Positions 35,401-49,017 of a stretch of DNA of 64,000 nt are shown one piece after another. Location: NCBI GenBank assembly GCA_963969595.1, contig OZ018413.1:4368711-4432710 (forward strand). The letters are read 5' to 3'. Origin of the DNA: Neckera pumila. Lineage: Eukaryota; Streptophyta; Bryopsida; Hypnales; Neckeraceae. Under the pieces are notes generated by a model that made no database searches, had not been told where the DNA came from, and worked only from the letters and a program-made list of their open reading frames with translations. How positions within the stretch are numbered: the first letter of the stretch is position 1; the number at the start of each line of letters is the position of its first letter. Both the position numbers and the translations under genes were made by a program.

Positions 35401-36798
35401 ATATTAGTTAGTACCTTTAGTTTGGAGTTTTTTTTTATTACATACAAAAATTTAGCAATTTAGCCAATGCCAATTTCAATTTGGAAGAATTTGGCCAATA
35501 AGAAATTGATGTTGGAGGAAATAAACCAATATTTTTTGTGATTGAAATGATGCAAATTGGTGACCACTAAAAAAACCCGGTCCATCTTTGTAGAAGGAGG
35601 AAATTAGTTGGAGGAACTCCAAAAATTTCCAAATACTAGCACCCACTAGGACTTTTTTTTTTCATTTTTTATAAAGCGCCAGATTGGCAATATAAAATGT
35701 TATGGTGGTGCTCAAAATTTCAACATTCATCCACATATTGAATAGAAAATACCACATTATCACATATTCATAATTCTGTTTTCATCCATAATCTCAGGGT
35801 GATTTTATGCAAGATTTTTTAAAACTTTCAAATTTGTCACCATTTCTTAGCCAAATTATTTTTTTCATGGTGCTATCACTATTTCACCCCCCTCAAAATG
35901 CCCTGGTACCCCCTTCCAAGGCACAGTTGACAGATATGTATCACCTCCGGCCACTGATGTATGTGCACATGTGGAGACTGGAGAGAGTAAAATCTGTAGG
36001 GGAGGCAACCCATTTCCGATCACTTAAGGAATTACTAGTATCTACAAGGCAGTTTTCTTCCGTGGGGAAATTTACCTGTGTGCAGAAATAGAATTCATAA
36101 GGTTTCCATAATTTTTCAGATTTTGATTTCTCAAAATGTATTTACCATGAATTTTTTAGTTGAAGATTATGTTCGACCCATTCTTGTCATAAAGGACTTT
36201 CTTATTTCCAACCAAGGGTTGGTTGCAATATTGAAAGTCTTGGAGGCAATTCTAATGTGCCACAACTACCTCGGGAACCATGCCATAATTAATGAGTGCT
36301 AATGTCCTCCTTCATGAAAAGAGAACATACAAACTACATAACCATAATGGAAGGGTACCCCTATTTTTATTGGCAATGAAATTCCGTTTCATTTGTTTCA
36401 AAAAAATAAATAATGATAGGGTAGTCCGGAATGGGTTGCCTTCCCTAACTTCTACTCCGAATTGTTTATTTTTTTTTATTTTGACACAAATTCCCCTTCC
36501 GTGGGCCAGTCTATTTTCAACCTGTGAATGGATGGACATACTCTCAAATTACTATTGATAGCAACCAGCTTCAGTTGGTGGTTCGGCGGATGGGCTCCAA
36601 TTGCAAGACGCCGCCACAGCCACTGGCTTCCTCCTCTCCGCACTGCGGAAGTTTCGTGGAAACTTCACGGTGATATTTGGGATGCTCGGCCTTGGCCAAC
36701 TCATCACGACACTACTTTGGCCGAGTGAACTTTTATTAGCAACTCCTACATTTTTGGAAATTAATCAGTACACAAAATAGTGAAATTGGGTTGCCAAG
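32472..36798. other. gene-free AT-rich DNA
   Basis: About 4.3 kb with no supported exon, RNA gene or complete transposon. The only compositional break is a GC-rich island at about 36570-36730, which has no recognised product. Confidence 0.5.
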
Positions 36799-36977
36799 AT
36801 AGGAGGTCCATAAATCGCTCTTTTAAGAGTTGAAACTGAATTTTGGGGAGGTGAATGTCTTGAGATATTTTTCTTGTAAATTTTCCTTGAAAGACAAGAA
36901 GAATTGGCATCTAATCCAAGTGGTTTCATATTTTTTAGAACTTTCGGGAATTAGTTATGAAATTTTGAAGTCGAAGT
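36799..36977 (+). repeat. dispersed repeat, copy 2
   Basis: It matches 26521-26705 in the same orientation over its whole length, with many substitutions. Confidence 0.6.
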
Positions 36978-36985
36978 GGCATAGG

Positions 36986-37101
36986 GCTCTAAAATCGCCC
37001 ACCCCCTAAAATGTACATTGTTTGTACATTGCCAAAGGCTATGAAAAAACAACATGTACAAGCAATGTACATTTGAGTAGGGTGGGTGATTTTAGAGCTT
37101 G
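36986..37101. repeat. short inverted repeat (MITE-like hairpin)
   Basis: GCTCTAAAATCGCCCACCC near the left end is answered by GGGTGGGTGATTTTAGAGC at the right, with AATGTACATTG / CAATGTACATT inside. The arms are about 32 bp with small interruptions. No target duplication was identified. Confidence 0.65.
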
Positions 37102-37275
37102 TGCGATTTAAGAACCTCCTATCTTAAAAATTAAGTTGTCTTCACTGAGAAAAATTAGCTCATAAGCCTCTGTTTGTCCACATAGAGGCCCATGCAATTC
37201 TCTAAACCCGAGCCATGAATAGTGCACCAACCCATACAATTCATATAACTCCTTCATTACTGCATTCTTTTGTAA

Positions 37276-37308
<33 letters not shown>

Positions 37309-37340
37309 TATATATATATATAGACACACACACACACACT
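37276..37340. repeat. CA and TA microsatellite
   Basis: A run of about 15 CA dinucleotides is followed by a short TA run and a second CA run. Confidence 0.95.
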
Positions 37341-37684
37341 GTTGAATGTCGAGAAATTAGTATGGAGCAATCTAATTTCACTAATTTGTGTAGATGGACG
37401 AAGAGTGTTTTGAAAAGCACAATGCCCGGCACTTCATCAAGTTGATACTTGTTTGATAAAGTTTCAAGAAACATTGTTTGATATTTTATATTATCGGAGA
37501 GGAAAAAATGAAAAATTTGAGATTATGGAATCTAAAATCATTGATCCTAAAAGTATCCAATGGACGACTGGAAAATCTTTCTATACAAGATAGAAGTGCA
37601 AAAGTTGATCCTTGAAAATTTGTGTGAAAAGAAGAGGTCTTGTACAATAATTTGACCTCCAATAGGTGTTCTTGGGTTTTTTAA

Positions 37685-38510
37685 CCCCTAAAGTCCCAAG
37701 GCATTTTTCTGTCAAAATCTACTCAAAACTGCCAGTTCTGCTACATTCATCTAGGAAAAGAGAGAAAATATTTTTTTTCAAAATCTAACCGTAGGATATT
37801 GTATTTAACTTACCTCAGATCATGTGGTAAAAATTTCATAAAGTTTGACCGTACAGATTAGAAGATATAAGCATTCAAAGTTGGAAAATTTTGATTTTTT
37901 GAACATTGCCTTGCAATTTTAGATGACTTTGACCGCCATTTGTAAAAAAATTTACATTATAGACTTTGAATTTAATTTTTTTATGTTGAATAATTGAGTT
38001 GAGAATCTTGGATAAAAAATTCAAAAAAAATTCACTTGATTTTCATTCTTTAGTAAATTGTTTAGTAGAAATAGGTCCAAGATTGAAAGAAAAACTAAAT
38101 CATCAATAGCTCTAAGATGGGATTAAAACACTATAATTCCAATAGTGAGATTGTTTTAGCAAGCAAATTTAGCCTTGTCAGATAGTTTTTTTTGAAAAAT
38201 TGTGAAAATTGCATTCAAAAATGACTCCTACAAGTTATTTTTTCAAAAAGATGCTTTAATTGCCCAAAAAATAAGATTGTCCATAACTTTCACATAACAA
38301 ATCTAAATGAGATGAATCAAAGCTTCCTATATAGATAAAAAAACAATCTATGAGAAAATAATTTTTAAAATTTTTAAAATTTTTTTTTGTGTGAGAAGAT
38401 TTATGCCCGCCATACCCCAAAAAATGACCTTTTGTGCCATAACTTTTGCTTCCGGGCACCGATTGAAATAAACTTTTTGTGAAGGTAGCAAAACACATTA
38501 GCTTTAGGGG
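37685..38510. mobile_element. TTAA-flanked piggyBac-like element, copy C (826 bp)
   Basis: TTAA lies at 37681-37684 and 38511-38514; the ends are CCCCTAAAGTCCC and AGCTTTAGGGG. Internal landmarks of copy A are present in order but more diverged. It is non-coding. Confidence 0.8.
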
Positions 38511-38954
38511 TTAAACAAATAATTTAGACAATACTTGAAAAGATGATTTCCACTGAGACTAGCCCAATGTTCTAGTGCTAATCTAGAACATTGAAATGCT
38601 AGGGTGTGTGGCCATGGTCGGAATGAATACACCATGAATATGGAGAAATTGGAATCATAATTTAGCAAGGCATATTACAAAACATTTGTCTAAGCAAAGA
38701 AGAAATCTATAATATGAAGGAGTCAAAATTAAAGAAATGGACAATCTAAGAACTTGCTTACACAAATTCAGGATTTGACTATCATACACAAGCAAAAAGG
38801 AACAAAATAATTTACAATTCTTCAATCCCTCATGTTCTTTCATATAATTATGATAGTAATCAATCAATAATCTCTAATGTTCACTCAATCACACATGAAA
38901 TATGTATCAATTCATCCAAATTCTCCTACTACAACTTCAAATAGAAATTCTTAA

Positions 38955-39023
38955 CCCTAAAGAACCGCAATGCCATGAGGTAGCTTTTGCAGTATAGTTT
39001 TTTCATTAACGATCCTTTAGAGG
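38955..39023. mobile_element. TTAA-flanked miniature element, 69 bp
   Basis: TTAA lies at 38951-38954 and 39024-39027. The ends CCCTAAAGAACCG and CGATCCTTTAGAGG are variants of the TTAA-family ends, but almost no interior remains. It may be an extreme internal deletion. Confidence 0.5.
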
Positions 39024-39027
39024 TTAA

Positions 39028-41930
39028 ATGAATCTTATTTAAAAGATTCTTTCATTTATTTTACTAAATATAATTATCATCTCCTTTGTCCAAAACATTG
39101 TTAACCTTAAGACAACATTGAAGACATTTTATGTCCTTTGGATGATTTCAAAAAGGATTGTACAATGCAATCAATCATTAATTCATCCAATTATTTGGGA
39201 GTGTTGCTTGAGTGCATTTGCAAGGAATATTATTGAGTATTGCTTCATTATTCTAAAAAAGAAAGAAAGAAGAAGAATATGCTTATCCACGGATCACCCT
39301 TGTATATATTGAATTTTGGACACTTCTTACTCTATATTCTTCATGTGAAGTTTAGATATAAAAATGATGTTTTTGGAATTTGTGTTTAGCTAATGAAGTG
39401 AATGTTATTAAGTTTAGTTTCTATTCCAATTTGAACTTGAGGCCTATGATAATGGTTTGTTGATTTTATAATTTTATAATGAGAAGGTATTTTTGATTTA
39501 TACCATGATGCAATATACTACTTACAAAATATATGTGTGGTGAAAATTGCAAACTTTTTGAGAATATTTAAATCTGATATGAATTTCTTCACTTTTTCCT
39601 TAAAGATTTAACAATAATTTCAACTTTATACAAATAGAAGACATATGATTTCATCTCTTAAAAAAATAAAAAAATTTCCATTTATATATAGATGCAAAGT
39701 GATAGCAAACAAAACAAAAAATTGGATGAATTATTGGAATTGGTCATGGCTTTGATATCTCAGGGTTAAATAGAACATGTGGACTCCAAAATATGGTCAA
39801 AGATGCAAAATGTTGACTCAAAAGAAATGAATTGTCTTTAGCGTAAGATATGAAGTTTTGACCACCTCATGACATCCTTTGCTTTATATTAATCTATATA
39901 TAAATATAAATTTAATAACAAATGGAGACCATTGTATTAAGAGAAAAAAATACCCGTCAAGACAGAGGTTGGACAAATGAAGAGAATAAGAGAAAAGGAA
40001 GAGAAAATGAGCAGCAAAAGGAAACAAGAAACTAAGAAAACAAACAAAGAGGAGGACCCTCTTTGTTGGACAATGGTTGGCTTGGGGTATCACTTTTTGG
40101 ACACAATAATACTTTATTTTCATTTAAAACCTCTAAAGTTTGTCTAATTTGGTCATTTTTGTCAACTAAAAAAGACCCCCAAAATTTTTAAACTAAGTCT
40201 TGCACCTCAACAAGATTAAGATGTATATTCCTAATGAGGTTTTTTGAAAAATTTTAAATTTTTATATTTTTTCATAGATGTGAGAAAAAACGCTGAATTT
40301 TGGGATTTGCAGGCATCATAGTGCACAAGTTATTAAATTTTTATAAATGAAATTAATTATTTTATGTATTGTACCACTTAATGTAAGTCAAATCCAAAAA
40401 TGGTATTAAAATAAAATTATTTGATATTCCAAATGCAGCGGTGCTAGTTTGTGAGTCTATGAGCGTGAGCCTATGAATAGTGAGCGGGGATTACGTGAGT
40501 AGTGAGCTCCAAATTTTAAAAAAATAATACAAAATTCAATAATATCAGGAAATAGGATAGTTACCAAAAAAAATTGTCAAAATTTTTGGTTTCTTGTAAT
40601 TTTAGGACCTATATTATTGTGGACCTATTACCATGGACCTATTACCGTGGATATACACTATTTGTATTAAGGTTGTTATTTTTTATGTTGCCTATGATAT
40701 TGGAAATATATTGTGAAGATGAAAAACGATTTTGATGTGAAAAATGAATAAGGATGGAAAGAAGGTTGTATAGAACATTCTATCAAATAATTACAATATT
40801 TGTTCATAGAGAAATCAACACTTTTGCAGCTACATGTGTAACTTTAGTCAAAACTATTTAAAACTCAGATCATAGGCATTTATAGGTTTTTAGACTTCTG
40901 CGTATATCAAAGACCTTCATTTGGAGACCCTCATTAATGTCCATTTGTATAGGCCAAATGTCTAATACTTAAGGCTAGTCAATTATCCAAGCACATTTAG
41001 AGCCTTGAATACAACAGTGAATATTATTTGGGCAAAACCAAAAATTTGTCATAATATCTTTATTTTCACTATACTATTTCTTTCTACCATGGTATATTGC
41101 AGCTAGAATGTCTTTTCATCCTTTTGTGATGTTCAATCCTTACTGTTGAGCGTAAAATTTGCAATTCAACATGTGGGACAATCTTGCAATATGCTATTGT
41201 AAAGTGTCACCATTGCTCTCCAATGTGGTAGTGACATGTAAAACTTGTTCAAAGTTAGCCACCTTCTTTGCTTCCTCACAGAACTTTGTAGGTGTGCGTG
41301 TGGACCAAGTCAATATTCTTGGCTAAGAAAAATTCATTTTATCCAGACAACGGGAGTCACTATCCAAACAAATAAGGAGGTCAAGTTTGAGCTTATTATT
41401 GCCAAATACCTCTTCATTCTGCAAGTGTAGAATACGCGTTGCAACATTAGATGCTCCAAAAAAGACATTCAATGTCTTTACAATCTTCTTCAAATTACCA
41501 TTGCATCTAGCGCCTCTTAACTTTAGCTCTTCCTTAGATGGATCTGATTCTGATGTTCTACCATTGAAGAATGTTCAATAATTTGTTATGTATATGAAGG
41601 CTCAAATGCAATCATCACAAGTGGCAGCAAACAAATCATTACGTCAAACACCCAATTGCTACAACCATTTGTAGTATCTACTTTGGATAGGCTGTATGAT
41701 GGCATATTTGCCATTTCTTCAGCATTCAATCCTTGCAAGAAAAATAATGTAATGAGGCTACAATAGAATTTCTAAAAATCCTGAGAGTGACATTTCTTTG
41801 GATATTGCATGGTGCTACAAATTTTTTTTCCCTTTAGTAGGCTAAGAAGGCACCTTTTGGCCCCCCAAAACAAGTTACCTCCTCCCCAATTGATTCAAAA
41901 ATGTCAATAGACTTCACATAGTGCTGCAGT
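39028..41930. other. gene-free AT-rich DNA with one LINE-type tail
   Basis: No exon could be supported. At about 39905-39950, ACAAATGGAGACCATTGTATTAAGAG matches in pattern the LINE-type 3' tails at 26.4, 63.1 and 63.7 kb (minus strand), here without a long T-run. Confidence 0.45.
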
Positions 41931-41939
41931 TCTGGATCT

Positions 41940-44560
41940 TGCTAACAAGCGGTCAAGTTATCTCTTGACCTTAAAAGATAAATCACCCTGCTCTTGGTTT
42001 GATCTCGCAGTCTCTCTATAGATATATTTTCTTGATAAAAAAAAACATTTTGAATTGAAAGGCAATCAAAATAAAAGAAATAAATCCAAAAAAATGGGAG
42101 AAAAGATACCATGTTTAAAAACGGTCTTGAGTTAGCTAAGCTTATGCATGGGTCAGGTTCTATTTCTTGATTACTTGCTAGCTTGTGAGGGGGACTTCTT
42201 GGCGCCAATAGGAGTCTCTAGCCCCGCAACCAATGATTGAAGAAAACAAATTGTACTCTAATTCAATCATGACATTCTACAAACCCTATTCTATTTTTAA
42301 AAATTTGAAAAAATAAGAAATTAACCTTGTATTTAAAATGTGCTCTAGCTATGCATGTGCAAGGGTCGAGTGTTTTTTTGGATCACTTGCTAGGGTGTGA
42401 AGGGGACCCCTTGGCGCCAAAGGGAGCCTTCAACTTCCCAGCTAATGATCAAGATTTAAGACATGATAAATTTGTACTCCAGCTCAATTAAGATGATGTG
42501 TAGGATTTGTGGTTTTGTAAAGACCAAGTTTTAGGATTTATGATCACTTGCTACGGTGTGCGGGGTTCCTTGGCACCGAGGGGAGTTATCTTGTCCTCAA
42601 AAAATAAAAATAAAAACTTTTGTTTATTTTTGTTTCTTTTCGCTCCGCGATGTGGGGCTCCTCTTGGCACCGAGGGGAACCCGTCACATCCTAGTAAGTG
42701 ATCAAGAAAAAACAAAATTTGTATTCTAGAGTACAAACTTATTTTGTCTTGATCATTGGCTGAGAAATTGGGATTCCCTTTGGCACTGAGAGATCTCCCT
42801 CATACCCTAGCAAGTGATCCAAAAAAACGCACTTGACCCTTGTACAAGCACACTTTGAGCACATTTAGATGTAAGGCTAAGTTTATTCTCAAATTTCTTA
42901 AAAAAAAAAAAAAAAAAAAAAAAATTCATTTTTTCTTGATCACTTACTAGTGTGTGATGGGTTCTCCTCGGAGCCGAGGGAAGGCCCTGCATCGCAGCGA
43001 AAAAAAAAAAAAAAGTTTAATTTTTAATTTTTAATTTTTTTTAATTTTTTAATTTAAATTTTTTTTAAATTTTTGCCGTGACGCGGGGCCTCCCCTCGGC
43101 TCCGAGGAGAACCCATCACACACTAGTAAGTGATCAAGAACCCTAAAGCTGGCCTTCACAAAAGCACAAAACCTACACATCATCTTAATTGAACTAGAAT
43201 ACAAATTTATTATGTCTTGAATCTTGATCACTACGTGGAAGGTTGGGGGCTCCTTTCGGCGCCAAGGGATCCCCCTCACACCCTAGCAAGTGATCCAAAA
43301 AAAACACTCGACCCTTGCACAAGCATAACTAGAGCACATTTTAAATACAAAGTTAATTTTTTATTTTTTCAAATTTTTTAAAATAGAATAGGGTTTGTAG
43401 ATTGTCATGATTGAATTAGAGTACAATTTGTTTTCCACAATCATTGGTTGTAGGGCTAGAGCCTCCTATTGGCGCCAAGAAGTCCACCTTACAAGCTAGC
43501 AAGTGATCAAGAAATATAACCCGACCCCTGCATAAGCATAGCTAGTTCAAAACCATTCTACAAGTATCAAGTGTCTTTTCTTGATCACTTACTAGGATTT
43601 GAAGGGGACCTTGCAATGCCAATGGAAGCACCTAGATGTGCAGTCACTAGGCAATGATCATGAAAAAAAATTGTACTCTAACTTAGCCATTATGAGAATA
43701 GGAATTGCTAGGATGTGAGGGGTACTTCGTGACGCCAAAAAGAGACTCCTAAGGGTTCCTCTGGGCGCCAAAGGGAGACCTTTAGACGCAGTTTTTTATT
43801 TTATTTTTATTTTTTTGTTTTTGTTTATTTATATATTTTTTTTTCCTCACCAAGAAGTATTCCTCACACCTTAGCAAATGATCAAGAGAAAATAAAATCT
43901 ATATGCAATCTATTTCATCTAGATGTTGAGGATCTCTTCATGTACACAAGATTCTTAAATCAAAAATTGGCCTTAAGCTTGTATTCAGTTTGCTTTTGCT
44001 TTTGCAAAGGTTGGTTTTATCTTTAAATCACATATTGGATTGTTTAGAGGAACTCTTGGCGTCATTGGGAGTCCTCAGCTCAGAAGCCAATGACAAAGAA
44101 AAAATAAATTTTTATTCTAGCTTGAATAAATGATCTATAAGATTTGCACATCTATAAGGATTGTTTTTTTTTTCTTGATCACTTGCTAAGATGTGAGTGG
44201 GAGTTTTTGGCACCTACAAGAAGCCTTTCACTGCAAACAAAAAATAATTGTTATTATTGTCTTTTGATTCCGCCACCAAAGAACTAGCAATGGTGTCAAG
44301 AGGTGTTCCTCACATCCTAACAAGTGATTAAGAAAAAACAAAATTTATATTCTAGCTCATTCATTTAGCTATGAAGGACTTGTTCATGTATATAAGATTT
44401 CTGAATAATAAAATTGGCTTGAAGCTTGGATTTGATCAAATTGTGTTTGTGCAAGAGTTGGTTCTTTCTTTTGGTAACATATTAGATTATTTGGAAGAGC
44501 TCTTGGCACCAATGGGAGCCCACATTCCAATAACTAGGATCAAAAAAGAATAAATTTATA
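41940..44560. repeat. array of about 200-bp repeats in alternating orientation
   Basis: The core is TTGATCACTTGCTAGGGTGTGA, then GGGG and TTGGCGCCAAGGGAGCC, then an AT-rich spacer. It recurs about 13 times (GGCGCC-type cores near 42201, 42413, 42576, 42667, 42783, 42968, 43097, 43258, 43471, 43734, 43768, 44056, 44508). Segments 42100-42560 and 43150-43577 are reverse complements of each other. It is non-coding. Confidence 0.75.
42936..43140. repeat. near-perfect inverted repeat at the centre of the array
   Basis: The arms at about 42936-42995 and 43078-43140 contain CTAGTGTGTGATGGGTTCTC and CTCGGAGCCGAGG with their complements. The loop is an A-run followed by an AT-only stretch. Confidence 0.8.
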
Positions 44561-45479
44561 ATTTAATTTAATCATGATGATTTTGAAGACTTATTTGTGT
44601 ATTCAAGATTTTCTATTGAAAATTTAGACTTGCAACTTGATTGTACTCTAGCTATTCTTGTGCAATAAGGCCCATAATTACAATCTAGCACGGAACTAGC
44701 TTTAAATTTTCTAATCTTATTGACAATCATACATTTGCATATTATGTAGTAAGCAAATGTTATTAAATGCATCAACTACTTGGACCTTAATTGATTTTTT
44801 TCCTTTTTCAAATTTGATCAAATCAATTTTTCTACAGAAAAAGTTGTGAAACTTAAGTCCCATGCCACTAAACAACTACTCTATGGTAGAAATGAAATGT
44901 TTCAAAAGACAATGCTGATGAGCCTATCAACAATTGTGCCACTGAAAATATCCTATAGAGATTGCAAAAAAATTAGCTTTGTGGCTTCTATCTCTAGTCT
45001 TCTAAACAACTTGTTGCTATCTCTTCTATAGTGGATGAAGGCTCCTAACTATAGACGTTGGTTTCCAGAAGCATCAAGCATAGTTTGGAAGAATGTTGGT
45101 AGTGGAAGACATCTATACTTTCCATTTATTGACAAAATGAGTAGATTATTTCAATCTTTCAATCCTCAATATTGAATGATATAATGTCCATGGTCATAGG
45201 TTCCACCATAGAATTTTCTCTAAAAAACTGTATGCTCACAAGCTCACAGGCTCACTAGCTCACGCTCGCATGCTCACAAAATAGCAACCTTGATTTCAAA
45301 TGCTTTTTTTTGAGGATTCTAGGTGCATGGGACAAAATTTATTTTTTCCACTAAAAATTCATTAAAAAATTCTTTTTGACACAATGCAATGATTGACATT
45401 ATAGTTCAAACAACATTTTTGGGTACTCCAAGCCGACTATTGCCATGTTCTACCTAATAGAGTAACCAACTCTAGTAGC
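44561..45479. other. gene-free stretch
   Basis: AT-rich sequence with no supported exon. A short tract near 45231-45290 repeats GCTCACAGGCTCACTAGCTC-like words. Confidence 0.45.
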
Positions 45480-46080
45480 AAGAACCGAGGGTTAGTTGTA
45501 ACCAAATACTATGAAACTTGGTCTAAATCCTATCAAAATGTTGAGGACTACGTTCAAAAGCAAGGTCCGTCTTAAGAGCAGTAGCCCATCATGAGTCAAA
45601 AAGGGCATTCTATAGATTTGTGTAGAAAAAGATGGTAGGCCAACGATCCTGGGCAAAAACCATATGGTTACGCACAATCCAACATAGCCATAAGGCAGCA
45701 CCACAAATAATAGACCATATTATGTGAACTTTGTGGAACAATCTAGGAGTGGGAGGCCCAAAAATACATTGGATGGCATCCAATCTTTGATGAGGACCCA
45801 AAACTAGAGACGTGCCACGAATATGATGCATCATCAAAAATATATAATCCCAAATTTCTTGGGATCTCAAGTAGTCAAAGAACCTACGCAGAGGGGTCTC
45901 TATGACAAGGGAATTGCAACAAACACAATTTGCATCAATTCCTAGCGCAATTTGGACCCGCCATGAGTTAACAACAATGACATTGTGCCAAATAGATTAG
46001 AAAAAGGCCGCCTCCTTCTAAGGGCAGACTTTGATCAAAATATCTCTTCAACGTGGGGCATGAGAATCTAGGAGGAGGGT
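45480..46080 (-). pseudogene. LINE reverse-transcriptase C-terminus (zf-RVT region), broken
   Basis: Minus-strand frames give NSWRVQIALGIDANCVCCN, ETPLRRFFDYLRSQEIWDYI and IICGAALWLCWIVRNHMVFA. This is the arrangement of the zf-RVT domain at the end of plant LINE polyproteins: a Gly-Ile/Val then CxxC motif, a 'HLFFDCP'-like segment, then a hydrophobic stretch ending WxxRN. Frames are broken and no endonuclease or catalytic polymerase part is present. It is a 5'-truncated, dead remnant. Confidence 0.6.
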
Positions 46081-49017
46081 GGGCCATTTTGTTGCTATGA
46101 GACAAGTTGAAGCCGTAAGTAGCTTACGACCAAGAGCAACCGTATACTCCATGAGGGATTTGCCATTGGATATTTCCTAGATATTTGACTCTTTCTTTAA
46201 GTTAAAGGAAACAAAGTAATTGTAAATAATCTTATTTTACAATCCACTTGGACATTGCTCCTACAATATCCTTGGCCTCCGACAAGACTGTGATCATCTT
46301 CTCCCTCAAAGTCAAAGTCTCTACCCTTTTCAAGCATTTGTTCATTTTTGTTTCATGTTCAAATTAATATTCCCAAAATAATGAGATTGGTGCCTTGTTT
46401 CTCAACTTTTTTATTTTTTTATTTTTTTATTTTACCGACAGGCTACTTTTTTTTTCTCAACTGGTTGTGCTGATGTGAAAATTTATAAATTATGTTTCCT
46501 TGCCGTGTTTGAATTTTTTTTGCCTTACAATTTGAGGCTTTCTGACAAGTGACCGGCACAAACTTCTGTGAAACCATCCCTCAATAATCAATATCAAAAT
46601 AACTCAAACAGTGAAACCGCACCTTTTGTTTACCCTTTCAGTTCAGTGTTCTCCAAAACACTGGTTGATGTTGCAGACAATGTTGACCAGACTAATTGTC
46701 TTTGCCATGCTAAAATAGATTATTTTCACACAAGTCTGGAAAGCCGCTGGGCTGTTTGGAACTCAATTGGAAGAGACTGCCCTACACGAGGGTCATAATC
46801 AGACATAAATCAAGTACTTTTTGAAATGTTTGAAGTTTTGAAATATTATAAGTGAAATGACCGAAAGGTTGTAGAAAATTTTCTTCCGTAATACTTTATT
46901 TTTGGAAAGCTTTAAAATTATATGGAATATTAGATATTGTAGAGAGTGACATTTCCAAGTGTAAAACTTTGAAACATTTATTCTATGATCATCATCAAGT
47001 TAAAAAGACAAAACAACCAAAGGAAGATGTGGTAATAAAATAACAATACAACAACCAAACACTTGAAAAAGATGCGGTAAGAAAAAACACAACAAGCAAG
47101 AAAATAAGAAAAGTCAAGGCAACTCAAACAAGAAGAGTCATCGTAGACGAAAACCAAAAAAATGAATAGCCTAAAGTGCCCAACTCTAGAAATGTGTTTA
47201 TTCACCTTGTCAAAACCATTCAACACTAAAAAGTGAAATATTTCAATAGTGTGTTGCTAACATACAATAGGTACAATTTGTAGTTCAAGTCTCACCTGTC
47301 CACAAAACATTGTTTCCCAATGAGGTTTTGAAATATTACAACTGAAACAAGTACATGAACATGGATGCTCAAATGTACCAGTGCAGTACGTCCCACTAAC
47401 TTAGTATGAGCTCTGATTTGGTGGGAATCAATCCATGAGCTCAAACACCAATGCCATTCTTTGCTGCATTTGGGCAGATTTAGACGGTGGGTGCACCGGT
47501 GCAGTACACGTGCTTTGATTCTAACCCTAAAATTAATCTGCATAGGAGTGATTGAAGGAGGACACAAACTGACAGCTGTAGTTGATGAATGTGGACATAG
47601 CTAAACAATATTAAGTATTAGGGCTCACAGGGAGCAGAATGCACAATGAGAGGCACCATCATCATCAGCAAGGGCTTTGATAAAGTCCTAGCAGATGGCT
47701 GCTTGCTAATTCCAATGAATTCGCACCTGCACATTCTTTTTCCTCACGACACTGTCCGTTGCACCTCGGTGTTGCAACCCATCTTGTTACTTCGGAGCAG
47801 AAAAGAGCAACATTAAGCGTCTGCAAGGGGATATTTCTCCGCTCTAATTAAGAAAAATTTAAAATGCAGGAGTGGGGTAGGGCTAAATTACAGCAGTAAA
47901 AAACAGTTATGGATTCGGAGGAGGAACCCAACGTGCTACATGGGTTCTTCCACCAGGCCTGATGCTTTGAAGACCTCCTCCAACCCACACTTCAGGATGC
48001 TCAGTCTTTGAGACCCTCATAATTCACAAATCCTGCACAGCGAACCAAGTAGGGTTCGTGATAAAGCCGTGCAATAAGCCGTTAGACATGCAGGCATTGC
48101 TGGTTAGGGTTCAATAATTTACGAAAGAATAAGTCCCTCATCGGGATTGATCTCGTTGACCACCGAATTTTGTGAATACATTGGGTCCTATTTTACTATT
48201 AGGACTACATCGCCTGTCCTGTCCAGAACAATTAACAAAGTCTCGGAGCTTTCTGTTACAACGCAGATCTTTTGCCAAATTAAAGCTTTCTGTGTCAATG
48301 TGGTGCCTGATCTGGACCACGTTGACACAGAAAGCTTTACAGTTGTGGTCTTTTTGAAGAGTGTGATATTCATCTAGTAGAGTGATCCTGCATATGATCA
48401 ACTCCCAAGCAGTAAGGGCAGCGGAGGGAGGAGGTCAGTGGTAAGCAATTTAGCGGTAAGTAATTTAGAACATGTAGACAGCAAGGTTACATCAAGAATT
48501 CTCAGGCTGATCTAATGTCCAAACACCTTTGTCACCAAAAGCAAACCTCGATGATTTACTCTGGATGCATCTGTCACCCTAGATGCACGAAATCAACCTA
48601 GAAATGTATCAGAAAACATGAACTCGAAATGCAGATGCCTTACCTCCATGAACTCATTACTCAATGTGGCCTTGCGTCTCCTGAGGAAAATCGATACTCT
48701 TGCAATAATGCAATTTGACATCCCGGATAAAGACGACAGAATTTCCTAAAGGAATCCCTTCAAAGACAGCAACAGACAAAGCTTAAAAAAAATAAGTCAG
48801 CAAGAATATGCACAACGAGAGATGGATTATCTGCGGTGAAGTCTCCCCACCCATATTGACAATGAATAAAATTGAAGATATACATAAATGTGTAAAGACC
48901 TGTACAATTAAATTTCATGGCGTGATGTAGCTTATAAGGACTTGTACAGTTTTTCTACACAAGAAATAATGAATGGAGGAATGAAAGGGCAATAAAAGAA
49001 GCCCTATGTAAACTCTA
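46081..49017. other. intergenic region 3' of the Rab gene
   Basis: No exon could be supported; the open frames are short and unrecognised. The right 300-400 bp probably contains the Rab 3' UTR. A hairpin lies at 48282-48338. Confidence 0.45.
48282..48338. repeat. 23-bp hairpin with 11-nt loop
   Basis: AAAGCTTTCTGTGTCAATG pairs with CGTTGACACAGAAAGCTTT; the arms are 48282-48304 and 48316-48338, with one mismatch in 23. The sequence outside the arms does not continue the pairing. Confidence 0.85.

Noticed and set aside
48282..48338. microRNA precursor
   Set aside because: The stem is too short and the flanks do not pair; plant precursors are usually longer.
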